Source of the DNA: Bacteroidota bacterium
GTDB lineage: Bacteria > Bacteroidota > Bacteroidia > Cytophagales > Cyclobacteriaceae
Assembly (NCBI GenBank): GCA_023417785.1
Contig: JAEZEH010000155.1
Coordinates: 62,001 to 126,000, forward strand
Direction of reading: 5' to 3'
Length of the DNA stretch: 64,000 nt
The notes below the pieces were generated by a model that worked only from the letters and a program-made list of their open reading frames with translations, was not told the origin of the DNA and ran no database searches. The translations under genes and the position numbers were made by a program. This document shows positions 52,595-61,473 of this stretch, in pieces (position 1 is the stretch's first letter; the number at the start of each line of letters is the position of its first letter).

Positions 52595-53003
52595 CAGACC
52601 AATATCATCATACGAGGACCTCTGCAAAGAGCAGGAGCGACTTACCGAATTGTTAAAAGGCCAGCGGGCTCAAATTCAGCGCGACATCGAAGAATTGAAA
52701 AATGAATTCAAACCGGTGATCAGCCTTTCAGAGAATGTAACTAAACTTATATCGCGGGATGATGGAAAGGACCCGCTCGTTGCGGCGGGAACTAACCTCG
52801 GCATAGACATACTTGTATCCAGGATTTTTTCGAAATCAAATTTCCTGTTACGGCTTGTCCTGCCGGCAATTCTGAAGAACATTTCCTCGCACTTACTGCC
52901 GGATGCACCTCCATCATTGAGAAAACCGAGGTTCAGAAAAACTGTGGTTGAAAGAACAGTCATACGCGAGCAGAAACCAGCATTAGAACATGTTGCTGTC
53001 TAG
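52587..53003 (+). CDS. Hypothetical protein, partner of the holin-fold protein
   Basis: 138 residues from ATG at 52587 (MNSRPISSYEDLCKEQERLT); a GTG two codons earlier is possible. The first 45 residues form a coiled coil (LTELLKGQRAQIQRDIEELK). The middle has a weakly hydrophobic stretch (LGIDILVSRIFSKSNFLLRL VLPAIL, about 72-97) and the end is basic. In YqjD/YqjE-like pairs a coiled-coil membrane protein is encoded next to the holin-fold protein, and this looks like the equivalent. Translation is coupled to the upstream gene by an 8-base overlap; a terminator follows. Confidence 0.7.
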   Translation: MNSRPISSYEDLCKEQERLTELLKGQRAQIQRDIEELKNEFKPVISLSENVTKLISRDDGKDPLVAAGTNLGIDILVSRIFSKSNFLLRLVLPAILKNISSHLLPDAPPSLRKPRFRKTVVERTVIREQKPALEHVAV

Positions 53004-53038
53004 ATTCAGATAGAAACTCTTGAGTCGCTTTCAAAACT

Positions 53039-53067
53039 AATAGCCATACCACTACGGTATGGCTATT
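53039..53067 (+). terminator. Terminator of the holin-fold operon
   Basis: A perfect 12-bp stem (AATAGCCATACC at 53039-53050, GGTATGGCTATT at 53056-53067) with a 5-base loop, 36 bases past the stop. The following T-rich tail (TTCATTTC) is weak but the stem is strong. Confidence 0.75.
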
Positions 53068-53253
53068 TCATTTCCCGTCTGTTTGGTGATGAAAAAATCA
53101 ACAGTTCCCGTCTGTATATAACGACCCGCATACACGCATATGACAAAACACGCATTCCCGGCCCGGTTTGACGCATGGCATCGCTTTTTCTCCTGTTAGC
53201 GTTAAGATGTGCTGCGATAGACAGCACGATGTTGAACCAAATTTTAAAGTAGT

Positions 53254-53931
53254 ATGAAAAAAATAACGGCGATTGTGATGGCTGCATTCCTTAGCATATC
53301 CATCTTCAGTTGCAAGACATTTAACAAGTCACAGAAAGGCGCTATGATAGGAGCTGGTGCTGGTGGAGCAGTTGGAGCCGGTGTAGGTAAGGCTGCCGGA
53401 AACACAGCTCTGGGCGCAATTATCGGAGCCACAGTCGGCGGTGTTGCTGGCGGTATTATTGGCAAACAAATGGATAAGCAGGCCGAAGAGATCGAGCAAA
53501 TTCCCGGCGCGGAAGTAACCCGGGTCGGCGAAGGTATCAACGTAACCTTTGATTCCGGTGTTCTGTTTGGGCATGACAGTGAGCAATTGAATGCGGAATC
53601 CAGAGTGAAGTTGAACCAGCTTGCCGATATCCTGAACAAGTATCCGGATACCTATATCCTGGTTGAAGGTCATACCGATGCCTCAGGATCCGACGCTTAC
53701 AACAACAAACTATCCAAAAGAAGAGCGAACTCTGTGGGTGACTATCTGGAAACAGTGAATATAGATAACTCGCGGGTACGCACGAAATGGTATGGTGAAG
53801 ACCAGCCGAAGTTTCCTAACGATACACAGGAAAACATGGCCAAGAACAGACGGGTAGAGTTCGCTATTTATGCGAACGAACAAATGAAAGAAAATGCACA
53901 GGAACAGGCTTCAGCCCGTCAGGAGGATTAG
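53254..53931 (+). CDS. OmpA family lipoprotein with glycine zipper
   Basis: Predicted 225 residues: lipoprotein signal with lipobox IFSC (Cys20), a glycine-zipper region (about 30-75: GAMIGAGAGGAVGAGVGKAA), then an OmpA-type peptidoglycan-binding domain (about 100-210) with ILVEGHTDASGSDAYNNKLS, the Asp and Arg (KRRANSVGDYL) that bind diaminopimelate, and NRRVEFAIYAN. The zipper suggests a membrane-inserting or oligomerising segment. It would link the outer membrane to the wall. It is the first of two plus-strand envelope genes; a stem-loop (53945-53980) separates it from the next. Confidence 0.93.
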   Translation: MKKITAIVMAAFLSISIFSCKTFNKSQKGAMIGAGAGGAVGAGVGKAAGNTALGAIIGATVGGVAGGIIGKQMDKQAEEIEQIPGAEVTRVGEGINVTFDSGVLFGHDSEQLNAESRVKLNQLADILNKYPDTYILVEGHTDASGSDAYNNKLSKRRANSVGDYLETVNIDNSRVRTKWYGEDQPKFPNDTQENMAKNRRVEFAIYANEQMKENAQEQASARQED

Positions 53932-53944
53932 CCTTTCTGCATAA

Positions 53945-53980
53945 GCATGGACATCGGCATTAAACGGCCTGTGTCCATGC
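53945..53980 (+). terminator. Stem-loop after the OmpA gene
   Basis: GCATGGACA (53945-53953) pairs perfectly with TGTCCATGC (53972-53980) over an 18-base loop, 13 bases past the stop. There is only a short C/T-rich tail, so partial termination or mRNA protection is as likely as full termination. Confidence 0.5.
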
Positions 53981-54043
53981 CCCTTTCAGCAAAGAACTGG
54001 ATGATTTAAACAAGTAGGTAAAAACGAAAAACAAAAAAAGAGT

Positions 54044-54679
54044 ATGAAAAAAATAAAACTGACTATTGCATTGGCGCTTATGACTTTTATGGCAATGCCT
54101 GTATTCTCGCAGGAGTCCAATGTAACGCGATTTGGTGTTAAAGGTGGCGTGAACTTTTCTAACTTCCGCATCGACGACGTTGAGGATAATAATCTGAAGG
54201 CCGGCTTAAACCTCGGTTTGTTTATGAAACTACCCATATCTGATGTGGTGGCCATTCAACCTGAACTGCTTTACAGCAGCAAAGGATCAAAACTGAAATA
54301 TGACAACATAATCCAGGGTGAAGGCGAGTATCGGTTCAACATGAACTACGTGGAACTTCCTATAATGGGTGTTTTCCACATTGGAGACGTGTTCAATATT
54401 CAGGTAGGTCCTTATCTGGCTTATCTGGCGTCGGCAAACATCAAGAACATGGATGATGACCTCACCATACAAGGTGTAACTGATCTCAATGAAGACAATT
54501 TCAAACGCTTTGACTATGGCGTAGCCGCGGGAATCGGACTGGATTTCAATGGCTTTATTGTCGGAGCGCGATACAACTACGGCTTGGCCGAAATTGGAGA
54601 ATCGGGTAGTCTGTCAGGTCAGTTAACCAACGACTCAAAAAACAGTGTCGGTACAGTTTACATTGGGTTCGGATTCTAG
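54044..54679 (+). CDS. Small outer-membrane beta-barrel protein (PorT-like family)
   Basis: Predicted 211 residues. Signal peptide 1-22 (ending PVFSQ), then a beta barrel of about eight strands: FGVKGGVNFSNF, LKAGLNLGLFMKLPI, IQPELLYSSKGSKL, YVELPIMGVFHIGD, DYGVAAGIGLDF, and the closing TVYIGFGF. This matches the outer-membrane beta-barrel domain (PF13568-type) so common in Bacteroidota. The leader is extremely A-rich just before the ATG, normal for the phylum. Function beyond a barrel is unknown. A bidirectional terminator follows. Confidence 0.9.
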   Translation: MKKIKLTIALALMTFMAMPVFSQESNVTRFGVKGGVNFSNFRIDDVEDNNLKAGLNLGLFMKLPISDVVAIQPELLYSSKGSKLKYDNIIQGEGEYRFNMNYVELPIMGVFHIGDVFNIQVGPYLAYLASANIKNMDDDLTIQGVTDLNEDNFKRFDYGVAAGIGLDFNGFIVGARYNYGLAEIGESGSLSGQLTNDSKNSVGTVYIGFGF

Positions 54680-54697
54680 GAAACACATCCTGTTATG

Positions 54698-54732
54698 AAA
54701 AAAGGCCCGCAGTTTTGCGGGCCTTTTTTTTT
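54698..54732. terminator. Bidirectional intrinsic terminator
   Basis: Perfect 8-bp stem GGCCCGCA (54704-54711) with TGCGGGCC (54716-54723), 4-base loop, flanked by six A on the left and nine T on the right. It serves both the plus-strand barrel gene and the converging minus-strand kinase operon. Confidence 0.93.
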
Positions 54733-54749
54733 GTTAATGTTGCGGGGAA

Positions 54750-56207
54750 TTAGTCTTGCGGGTCTTTGATCTTCGGTACACTGACAATGAATTTTGATCC
54801 ACTGTCTACTTCAGATTCCACGTCTATAGTCCCACCGTGTGATTGGACAATATTTAGCGTCGACGCTAGCCCTAAACCCATCCCGTTTCGCTTGGAGGTG
54901 AAGTACGGCTCGAAAAGCTTCGTCAGGATTTCTGGCGGTATTCCACTGCCGTTATCAGTAATTTCGACAACGTAATGCTCAGGTCTTTCAGACAGAACAA
55001 TATGAACTTTTCCGTTACCGTTGGCGATAGCTTCAGTTGCGTTTACAACAATGTTGAGAAACGCAATTTTGAGTTTCTCCTCGTCGGCCTGAATAATGCA
55101 TGGGTCCGAGGGATATTCAGCAGAAATTCTAATCCCTTTTAAATGGATCCGGTCATGGGCAAGGTGAAGGGTATCCTCCAGAATATTTTTAAGGTTAGTC
55201 ACTTTAAACGTCTTCTCGTAAGGCCGATAGCTGTCCAGCAATTCACCAATAAGATTATCGATGCGTTTTGTATTCCGCTGAATGATCTCGAGGAAGATTT
55301 TATCCTCCTCGGGAAGGTGTGTTGCGTCAAGCTGCTCAATAGACATCTGAACGTTGTTGAGCGGATTCCTCACCTCGTGGGCCAACGTGCGTACCAGGCG
55401 CCCCGCTGATGCAAGCTTTTCGGCATAAAGGGTGGCCCGTTCCGCTCTTTTCAGATTGGTAATATCATGAAGTATTCCCTGAATATACGTTTCACCGTTA
55501 GTACCTTCCTGGGTGGAAGCACTCAGAACAAAATATTTTTTCTCCTGACTTTCACCGGTAAGCACCAGTTCAAAGTCAACGACTTCTCCCGAGGAAGAAA
55601 GTCCCTCCTTTATTTTAGTGTGGATCGCGGGATCTTCTATCAAATCGTAAAGACTTTTTTCAAGGAGCGTTTCCGGATCGATTTCCAGTAGTTGTTGTGT
55701 CGCAAGGTTAACATCCTTAAACCGCAGCTCCGCATCGGTGATGAAGACAGCATCTTTCGACCTTTCAAAAATATTCCGATACTTCTGTTCATTAGCCCGA
55801 AGGGCTTTGATGGCCGCTGATCGTTCCAGCGAATACCGGATACAGCGCTCCAGTTTTTCGGTTGTTAGTTCAGACTTCACCAGGTAGTCCATTGCGCCGA
55901 TACGCATCGCCTCCTTATCCACCTCGGGATTTCCATAACCGGTGAGCAGAATGATAGGCTCCTCACACTTCAACGCCTCAGCGTCGCGAAGCAGGTCCAG
56001 ACCAGTTTTAGCTCCAAGTCTGTAATCGACAAAATATACATTGTGCGCCTGACGGGAAATTTCCCTGACTGCATCCTGGTACTGGTAACACCAGTTGATT
56101 TCAAAACGATTCGGATCTATCGACTTGAGATAGTCACTTATGATGAGAAAATCGTCGTGATCATCATCAATGATGAGAATCCGAACAAGGTCATTTCGTT
56201 GAGACAT
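54750..56207 (-). CDS. Receiver-PAS-histidine kinase protein
   Basis: 485 residues from the ATG at 56207 (MSQRNDLVRILIIDDDHDDF), one base after the upstream kinase stop; a longer frame overlaps that gene and is rejected. Order: receiver domain (1-125) with Asp61 (VDYRLGAKTG) and Lys111, PAS domain (about 140-255), HisKA with His277 (LAHEVRNPLNN), HATPase with ITDNGSGIPPE and GMGLGLAS. No TM segment. An N-terminal receiver ahead of a kinase suggests it receives a phosphoryl group or signal from another kinase, such as the one encoded just before, and then acts on a further regulator. Confidence 0.93.
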   Translation of the reverse strand: MSQRNDLVRILIIDDDHDDFLIISDYLKSIDPNRFEINWCYQYQDAVREISRQAHNVYFVDYRLGAKTGLDLLRDAEALKCEEPIILLTGYGNPEVDKEAMRIGAMDYLVKSELTTEKLERCIRYSLERSAAIKALRANEQKYRNIFERSKDAVFITDAELRFKDVNLATQQLLEIDPETLLEKSLYDLIEDPAIHTKIKEGLSSSGEVVDFELVLTGESQEKKYFVLSASTQEGTNGETYIQGILHDITNLKRAERATLYAEKLASAGRLVRTLAHEVRNPLNNVQMSIEQLDATHLPEEDKIFLEIIQRNTKRIDNLIGELLDSYRPYEKTFKVTNLKNILEDTLHLAHDRIHLKGIRISAEYPSDPCIIQADEEKLKIAFLNIVVNATEAIANGNGKVHIVLSERPEHYVVEITDNGSGIPPEILTKLFEPYFTSKRNGMGLGLASTLNIVQSHGGTIDVESEVDSGSKFIVSVPKIKDPQD

Positions 56208-56208
56208 T

Positions 56209-57783
56209 TTATTGATGTTGTTTCTCAGGGAGGATGACTGAGAAAGTCGCGCCGCTGCCTTGCATTCCGGTAGCACGAATCAGTCCTCCGTGATTTTCTA
56301 CGATTTTTTTGCAAATGGCCAACCCGATGCCGGAGCCGCTAAATTCACTTTTGCCATGAAGGCGCTGGAATATTTCAAAGATTTTCTCCGCATACACAGC
56401 GTCAAATCCAATACCGTTGTCGGTCACCTCAATCCGGTAAAAAGGTTTATTGAATGGAAGCGGCAGCCCGGACTTCTCCTGATGTGTTAATTTATGTGAA
56501 GAAATGCTGATTGTCGGAGGAATGTCGCGGTTGCGAAATTTGAGCGCATTGCTTATAAGGTTGTTGAACAGCTGCCTCATTTCAGAAGGTACTGCCTCAA
56601 CGACGGGTAATTGATCAAGGGTGATTTTCGTCGCCGTCTCTTCAATTCTTAATTCCTGATCCGCGAGCACATCCGTCACTACTTTCCTGAGATCACACGG
56701 TTCAAAAGAACGGGTTCCTCTCGACACACGGGAAAATTCCAGGAGGTTATCGATCAGGCTCCGCATGTTTCCTGCAGAGGCGCCGATACGGTCCAGATAA
56801 ACTTTACCATCATCGCCCAACGCATCGGAGTACTTCGTTTTCAGACGCTCAGAAAAAGTCAGAATTTTGCGAAGGGGCTCGTGCATATCGTGCGATGCCA
56901 CGTAAGCGAATTCCTCGAGTTCTTTATTTGATCGGTTCAGCTCTCTGATGTAACGATCAAGGTCCTTTTCAAAACTTTTTTTCAGCGTAACGTCTCGGGT
57001 GATACCGAAGATCCGCTGCACCTTTCCTTCCTTATCAAGGAGTGCTTTGCCCTTGCTGTGAACATATTTCTCGTTCCCCTTCCTGGTACGGATCACAAAT
57101 TCCTCGTCAAAGCCCGTGCCTTTACTTACAGCCTCATTCACCGCCTTGCTGACCGAATCGATGTACTCAGGTAGTATGTGCTCCAGAAAGAAGTCATTTG
57201 AAACTTCAGGTACTTCATCTTTGCCGTATTCCAGTAGCTGAAACATTCCGTCAGTCCATTCGAGTTGATCTGTTTTTTTCGTCCAGCTCCAGGTTCCGAA
57301 AAGAATCAGGTTTTCGGTCTCCTCAAACAATTGACGGGTGGTGTGTGCCTCCTCCTCCTTCCTAACCCACTCGGTGATATCCTGGGCGATGCAGAAGACA
57401 TGCGAAGTATTTCCCAACGAACTGGTCAGACGGTGGCCTGTTGTCTTTAAGTACCGGCATCCGCCGCTCTTTTTATTGAATCGTGTAGTGAATGTATGTG
57501 ATTCGCCAGACTTAAGCCCGCGAAATGCCTGTAACGCATTGGCATAAACATCGCTATCATCCTCATAAACGAAAGCAGAAAGAATTCGCCCATGCGCTTC
57601 AAGGTCAGCGACTGCGAATTCCAGATATTCCGTCAGCTTTTCATTTATAGAGATAACTTCTCCCCGGTCTAGGTCCATGGTAAAGACCAACGCCGGGAAG
57701 AAGCTAATGCAATTATCCAGAAAGGACTGATCCTTTTCGCCTGCCACTCCTAATGAGGTAAATTGCTGAATTTGTTGACTCAT
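56209..57783 (-). CDS. PAS-domain sensor histidine kinase
   Basis: 524 residues, cytoplasmic. PAS domain 1 (about 25-140), PAS domain 2 with PAC (about 155-270: LFGTWSWTKKTDQLEWTDGM), a coiled linker, HisKA with phospho-acceptor His298 (ASHDMHEPLRK), and a HATPase with VTDNGIGFD and GSGIGLAICKKIV. The HisKA version SHDMHEPLR is typical of cytoplasmic PAS kinases in Bacteroidota. Its start overlaps the sigma-54 activator stop by 4 bases (ATGA), so the pair is probably a cognate kinase and regulator. Confidence 0.94.
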   Translation of the reverse strand: MSQQIQQFTSLGVAGEKDQSFLDNCISFFPALVFTMDLDRGEVISINEKLTEYLEFAVADLEAHGRILSAFVYEDDSDVYANALQAFRGLKSGESHTFTTRFNKKSGGCRYLKTTGHRLTSSLGNTSHVFCIAQDITEWVRKEEEAHTTRQLFEETENLILFGTWSWTKKTDQLEWTDGMFQLLEYGKDEVPEVSNDFFLEHILPEYIDSVSKAVNEAVSKGTGFDEEFVIRTRKGNEKYVHSKGKALLDKEGKVQRIFGITRDVTLKKSFEKDLDRYIRELNRSNKELEEFAYVASHDMHEPLRKILTFSERLKTKYSDALGDDGKVYLDRIGASAGNMRSLIDNLLEFSRVSRGTRSFEPCDLRKVVTDVLADQELRIEETATKITLDQLPVVEAVPSEMRQLFNNLISNALKFRNRDIPPTISISSHKLTHQEKSGLPLPFNKPFYRIEVTDNGIGFDAVYAEKIFEIFQRLHGKSEFSGSGIGLAICKKIVENHGGLIRATGMQGSGATFSVILPEKQHQ

Positions 57784-59309
57784 ATCTCGGACTCAAACTT
57801 CTCTCCTCTAAGTTCCTGATATTGTCTTATTTTGTTATACAGCGTTTTTCTATCGATCTGCAATACCTTTGCGGCCTTGCTTTTATTAAAGTTCACTTTC
57901 TTGAGCGCTTCAAGAATAAGTTCGTATTCAGCATCGATGCCTGCGCTTTTGAGGCTCTGCTCTTTCGGAAGCGGCTTCTTCACAGCGGGATAAGTCGCCA
58001 CCGGTACTGTCTGCTGTGGGAATGTCACCACGCCGGGAGATTGTTGAATCGATTGAACGGGCTCATTCGACGCAGATCCTTCAAACTGAAGTTTCGTAAA
58101 ATTAGTCAGTTCAAATGGAATACTTTTTACATCAATATATTCTTCATCACAAAGAAGCGTCGCACGTTTGACCACGTTCTTGAGTTCACGAAGGTTGCCG
58201 TACCATACATAAGATTTGAACAACCGCTCCACTTCAGGATGAAATCCTTTGATATTTTTATTCAGTTCCTCATTTGCGATTCCCAGGAAGTGATTGGCAA
58301 AAACCATGATATCGCCCACGCGCTCGCGGAGGGGTGCAACCTGAATAGCGAATTCATTGAATCGGTGATAAAGGTCTTCACGGAGTTTTCCTGATCCAGC
58401 CGCGTCCCAGAGCTTCTCATTACTTGCCACGATAATGCGGACATCTAAATCGATGTCTTTGGTGCCTCCGACGCGTCGCATTTTTCTTTCCTGAACAACA
58501 CGCAGCAACGAAATCTGAACATCGTAGGACAAGTTGGCAATTTCATCCAGGAATATCGTTCCTTCATTTGCCAGTTCGAAGCTTCCTATCTTCTGATTCA
58601 AAGCCCCGGTAAACGATCCTTTCTCATGTCCGAAGAGTTCACTGCCCGCCAGTTCTTTTGAAAGCACACCACAGTCGATAGCGATGAACGGTCTGTTGTT
58701 TCTCTTGCTTCTTTTGTGAATCTCCTGAGCGATAGCTTCCTTTCCGCTTCCACTTTCACCATAGATGATGACACTGTAATTTGTGGGCGCCACCAAATCG
58801 ATTTGCTTGAGGATGTTCTTGAAGTACGGACTATCGCCGAATATGTAGTCAGACTTGGTATTGGCCGGAGAGCTACGCCGGGGTGCGCCGTTCTTTTCCT
58901 CCCGTTGAGTGCTTTGCCCGCCCCCCATTGCACCAGGTATCGGCAACAACGCGCGGTCCAATGCTTTGCGAATGGTTAACAGGATTTCCTCGGGAATCAA
59001 CGGCTTGATCACATAATCCACTGCGCCAAGACGCATCACTTCCACCGCAGTCTTGATGTTGCTGAAACCGGTGATGATAATCACAGGGGTAGCAGGGTTA
59101 ATTTCTTTGATGGCTTTCAACACGGTAGTGCCATCCATGTCTTCGAGCATGAAGTCGCACAAAATGAGATCCGGGTTACTCTCATTCACAATCTCAAGGG
59201 CCTTTTTCCCCTTGTGTGCTTCCATTACTTCGTACCCATGTTTCGAAAGAAAACGACTTAGCACCAGACATAAGTCCTTTTCATCATCAATAATTAGAAT
59301 TTTCGCCAT
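57780..59309 (-). CDS. Sigma-54-dependent response regulator (NtrC family)
   Basis: 509 residues. Receiver (1-120) with Asp52 (CDFMLEDMDG) and Lys102; AAA+ domain (about 155-390) with Walker A GESGSGKE (184-191), the sigma-54-contacting loop as GSFTGA (231-236, where most have GAFTGA), Walker B IFLDEI (252-257) and REDLYHR; C-terminal Fis-type helix-turn-helix (about 465-500: NFNKSKAAKVLQIDRKTLYN). It activates sigma-54 promoters on phosphorylation. It lies between rpoN (28-base gap) and the PAS kinase (4-base overlap), so it probably has them as sigma factor and kinase. Confidence 0.95.
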   Translation of the reverse strand: MAKILIIDDEKDLCLVLSRFLSKHGYEVMEAHKGKKALEIVNESNPDLILCDFMLEDMDGTTVLKAIKEINPATPVIIITGFSNIKTAVEVMRLGAVDYVIKPLIPEEILLTIRKALDRALLPIPGAMGGGQSTQREEKNGAPRRSSPANTKSDYIFGDSPYFKNILKQIDLVAPTNYSVIIYGESGSGKEAIAQEIHKRSKRNNRPFIAIDCGVLSKELAGSELFGHEKGSFTGALNQKIGSFELANEGTIFLDEIANLSYDVQISLLRVVQERKMRRVGGTKDIDLDVRIIVASNEKLWDAAGSGKLREDLYHRFNEFAIQVAPLRERVGDIMVFANHFLGIANEELNKNIKGFHPEVERLFKSYVWYGNLRELKNVVKRATLLCDEEYIDVKSIPFELTNFTKLQFEGSASNEPVQSIQQSPGVVTFPQQTVPVATYPAVKKPLPKEQSLKSAGIDAEYELILEALKKVNFNKSKAAKVLQIDRKTLYNKIRQYQELRGEKFESEI

Positions 59310-59337
59310 TTTTTATAGTTAGGGTTTATGCAACTGC

Positions 59338-60783
59338 TTAGGCTGATGCGACTGCCGTTCGATGGTGTATGGTATTCCATCTTAATTGTGCAGCCGGGAT
59401 TCTCAATTCGTCTCGGTATTTAGCCACGGTTCTCCGGGCGATTTTCAGGCCGCGTTTAGCTAAGAGTGTTGCGATCTGCTGATCGGAGTATGGGCTGTTT
59501 TTGTCTTCAGCCATAATTACCTGCTGAATTGCCTCCTGCACCTTGCGCACACTCACGGCCACACCTTCCTGATTGGTTATCCCTTCATTGAACAAATTTT
59601 TGATCAAAATGTTTCCCGAAGGAGTCTGAACGTATTTATTACATGTGATACGCGACACCGTAGAAATATCAACCCCTACCATATCCGCCACATTTTTGAG
59701 AATCATCGGCTTAAGCAGCAGCTCGTCACCCGTAGTGAAATAGTCATACTGCAGTTTCACAATTGCTTTCATAACCTTAAGCATGGTGGACTCGCGTTGC
59801 TTGATAGCGTTGACGAACCATTCTGCTGCACTGAGTTTATTTGTCAGGTAACGGGTAGTGGCCTGATCGCCATTAGCTTTTTCAATATCCTGAACCTTCG
59901 CCTTCCATGATGAATTGATCTTTAGCGAAGATGCTTTTTCCTTGTATAAAGTTACGTGAAGGGTGTTGTCCTGCTGGGTAACAATGAAATCGGGGATGAT
60001 GGTGTCCTGTTGAATTGGCGAGCTGTCACCTTTTGGAACAGGCTTAAGCTTCAACGTCGCCAGAAGGTCGAGCACCAGATTGAAATCTTCCTCATCAATG
60101 TCGAGTGCATCCAGTATCCGATTGAAGTTCCGTCCCTTCAACTCGTTATAATAATTTTCAAGAATGTTTATCGCGAACTTTACGTCAGGCTCTTTGGTAT
60201 TCATCCTTCGCAATTGAATCAACATACATTCACGGATACAGCTTGCACCCAGCCCTGTTGGTTCAAATGTCTGAATGTGATTGATCACTTTTTGAACCTG
60301 TTCAGGATCTATCAACTGAAGATTTTTGAGCGAGTAATCATCCGCGATACCATCTGCATCACTTTCCAGGAAACCCTCGTCGCTAAGACAGTTGATGATA
60401 AATTGCCCAAGCGCCTTTTCCTCGTCATTCAATTTGGAAAGGTTTAATTGATTTATCGCTTCTTCGCGGAAATCGGAAACAGTTACCAGTGTCTTGCTCG
60501 GGAGCATCTCCTGCTGGGAGAACTGGGGATTGCTGTTATGATAATCCGGTGTATCATCATAAGCATATTCATCCCAATCCTGATATTCCTGAGGTTCGTC
60601 TTTATCATTTTTTTCAGTCTGAAGATCAGCTTCAGCATTCTGTTCTATCAGTGGATTCTCTTCGAGCTCATTCTGAATCCTTTGCTCCAACTCAATCGTG
60701 TTTAGATGAAACAAGTGCAGCATCTGAAGTTGCTGGGGATGTATCTTGAGTTGTTGTTTCTGAGTGATGTGTTGATATAGCAT
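59338..60783 (-). CDS. rpoN: RNA polymerase sigma-54 factor
   Basis: Predicted 481 residues. The Gln-rich region I (LYQHITQKQQLKIHPQQLQM, then LHLFHLNTIELEQRIQNELE and ENPLIE) that meets the activator is at the N-terminus, an acidic linker follows (about 50-90), then the core-binding region, the helix-turn-helix (VGVDISTVSRITCNKYVQTP) and the RpoN box ARRTVAKYR (449-457) near the end. It directs RNA polymerase to -24/-12 promoters and needs an AAA+ activator, encoded just downstream. The 279 bases upstream hold a GC-rich dyad but no gene. Confidence 0.97.
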   Translation of the reverse strand: MLYQHITQKQQLKIHPQQLQMLHLFHLNTIELEQRIQNELEENPLIEQNAEADLQTEKNDKDEPQEYQDWDEYAYDDTPDYHNSNPQFSQQEMLPSKTLVTVSDFREEAINQLNLSKLNDEEKALGQFIINCLSDEGFLESDADGIADDYSLKNLQLIDPEQVQKVINHIQTFEPTGLGASCIRECMLIQLRRMNTKEPDVKFAINILENYYNELKGRNFNRILDALDIDEEDFNLVLDLLATLKLKPVPKGDSSPIQQDTIIPDFIVTQQDNTLHVTLYKEKASSLKINSSWKAKVQDIEKANGDQATTRYLTNKLSAAEWFVNAIKQRESTMLKVMKAIVKLQYDYFTTGDELLLKPMILKNVADMVGVDISTVSRITCNKYVQTPSGNILIKNLFNEGITNQEGVAVSVRKVQEAIQQVIMAEDKNSPYSDQQIATLLAKRGLKIARRTVAKYRDELRIPAAQLRWNTIHHRTAVASA

Positions 60784-60927
60784 AGAGTTGTGGTCTTTGG
60801 TTACGAGATCATATTCATTACAACCTTGGATCCAAATTTTTCATTTCGAGCAACCATTTGATATCCAATACATTAGGGTTTTATGACTATGCGAGCAGCG
60901 TCCCCCATAATGAGGACGTGTGGCTAT

Positions 60928-60949
60928 TTATCCCCTAATTGGGGAATAA
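60928..60949. promoter_or_regulatory. CCCC-TAATT-GGGG dyad upstream of rpoN
   Basis: TTATCCCC-TAATT-GGGGAATAA is an inverted repeat with a one-base bulge, about 145 bases before rpoN and 114 bases past the end of the next minus-strand gene. It has no T run, so it looks more like a protein-binding site than a terminator. Confidence 0.35.
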
Positions 60950-61062
60950 AGTTAATTTTATTCTCGATAACGCAGTCAAAAATCACGCTTACGCCGTTTT
61001 GGGGAAGTCCCAAGCTTTTTATCAGCCAGGATGGGGAACGACGCCGTGGGAATGAACCGAAT

Positions 61063-61470
61063 TCAGCGAGTTATTTCAGCCTTTGAGTTGCCGGAAACTC
61101 GCCGGATATCATCAAGAAGTGAGAAACCCCGCCTCATAAGTAACTCGTCCTTCTCCTTCTTTTTCATTTCGTTGATGAGATCGTCTAATTGTTCCTCATA
61201 CCCGGAAAGACTTTCATTAGCCGGGTTGTCGCCAGACTGATTCTGCCCGATATTCTGATTCTGAGAATCGCGCACATTTGAAATCGAATCGCGTACCTCC
61301 GTAAGCTGCGTCAGTAACTCCTCATACCCTTCGAGGTGCGTCATCTTTACATCTTGTTCTTTACCACCTATTGAGATTGTATCAATAGGCATTTCGTGTC
61401 TTCCTTGTTGCGCAAAAACACCACTCATTGAGAACGTAAACAGTATGGCAACCAACGACTTCATAAACAA
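61063..61470 (-). CDS. Exported small protein, hypothetical
   Basis: 135 residues with a signal peptide (MFMKSLVAILFTFSMSGVFA, cleavage before QQG), so periplasmic or outer-membrane associated. The mature part is acidic and helical with a probable coiled coil (LEGYEELLTQLTEVRDSISN; YEEQLDDLINEMKKKEKDEL). I do not recognise a family. It follows the 82-residue membrane protein by 3 bases on the same strand, so they form a pair. The start may be the second Met, two codons in. Confidence 0.65.
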   Translation of the reverse strand: MFMKSLVAILFTFSMSGVFAQQGRHEMPIDTISIGGKEQDVKMTHLEGYEELLTQLTEVRDSISNVRDSQNQNIGQNQSGDNPANESLSGYEEQLDDLINEMKKKEKDELLMRRGFSLLDDIRRVSGNSKAEITR

Positions 61471-61473
61471 AAA

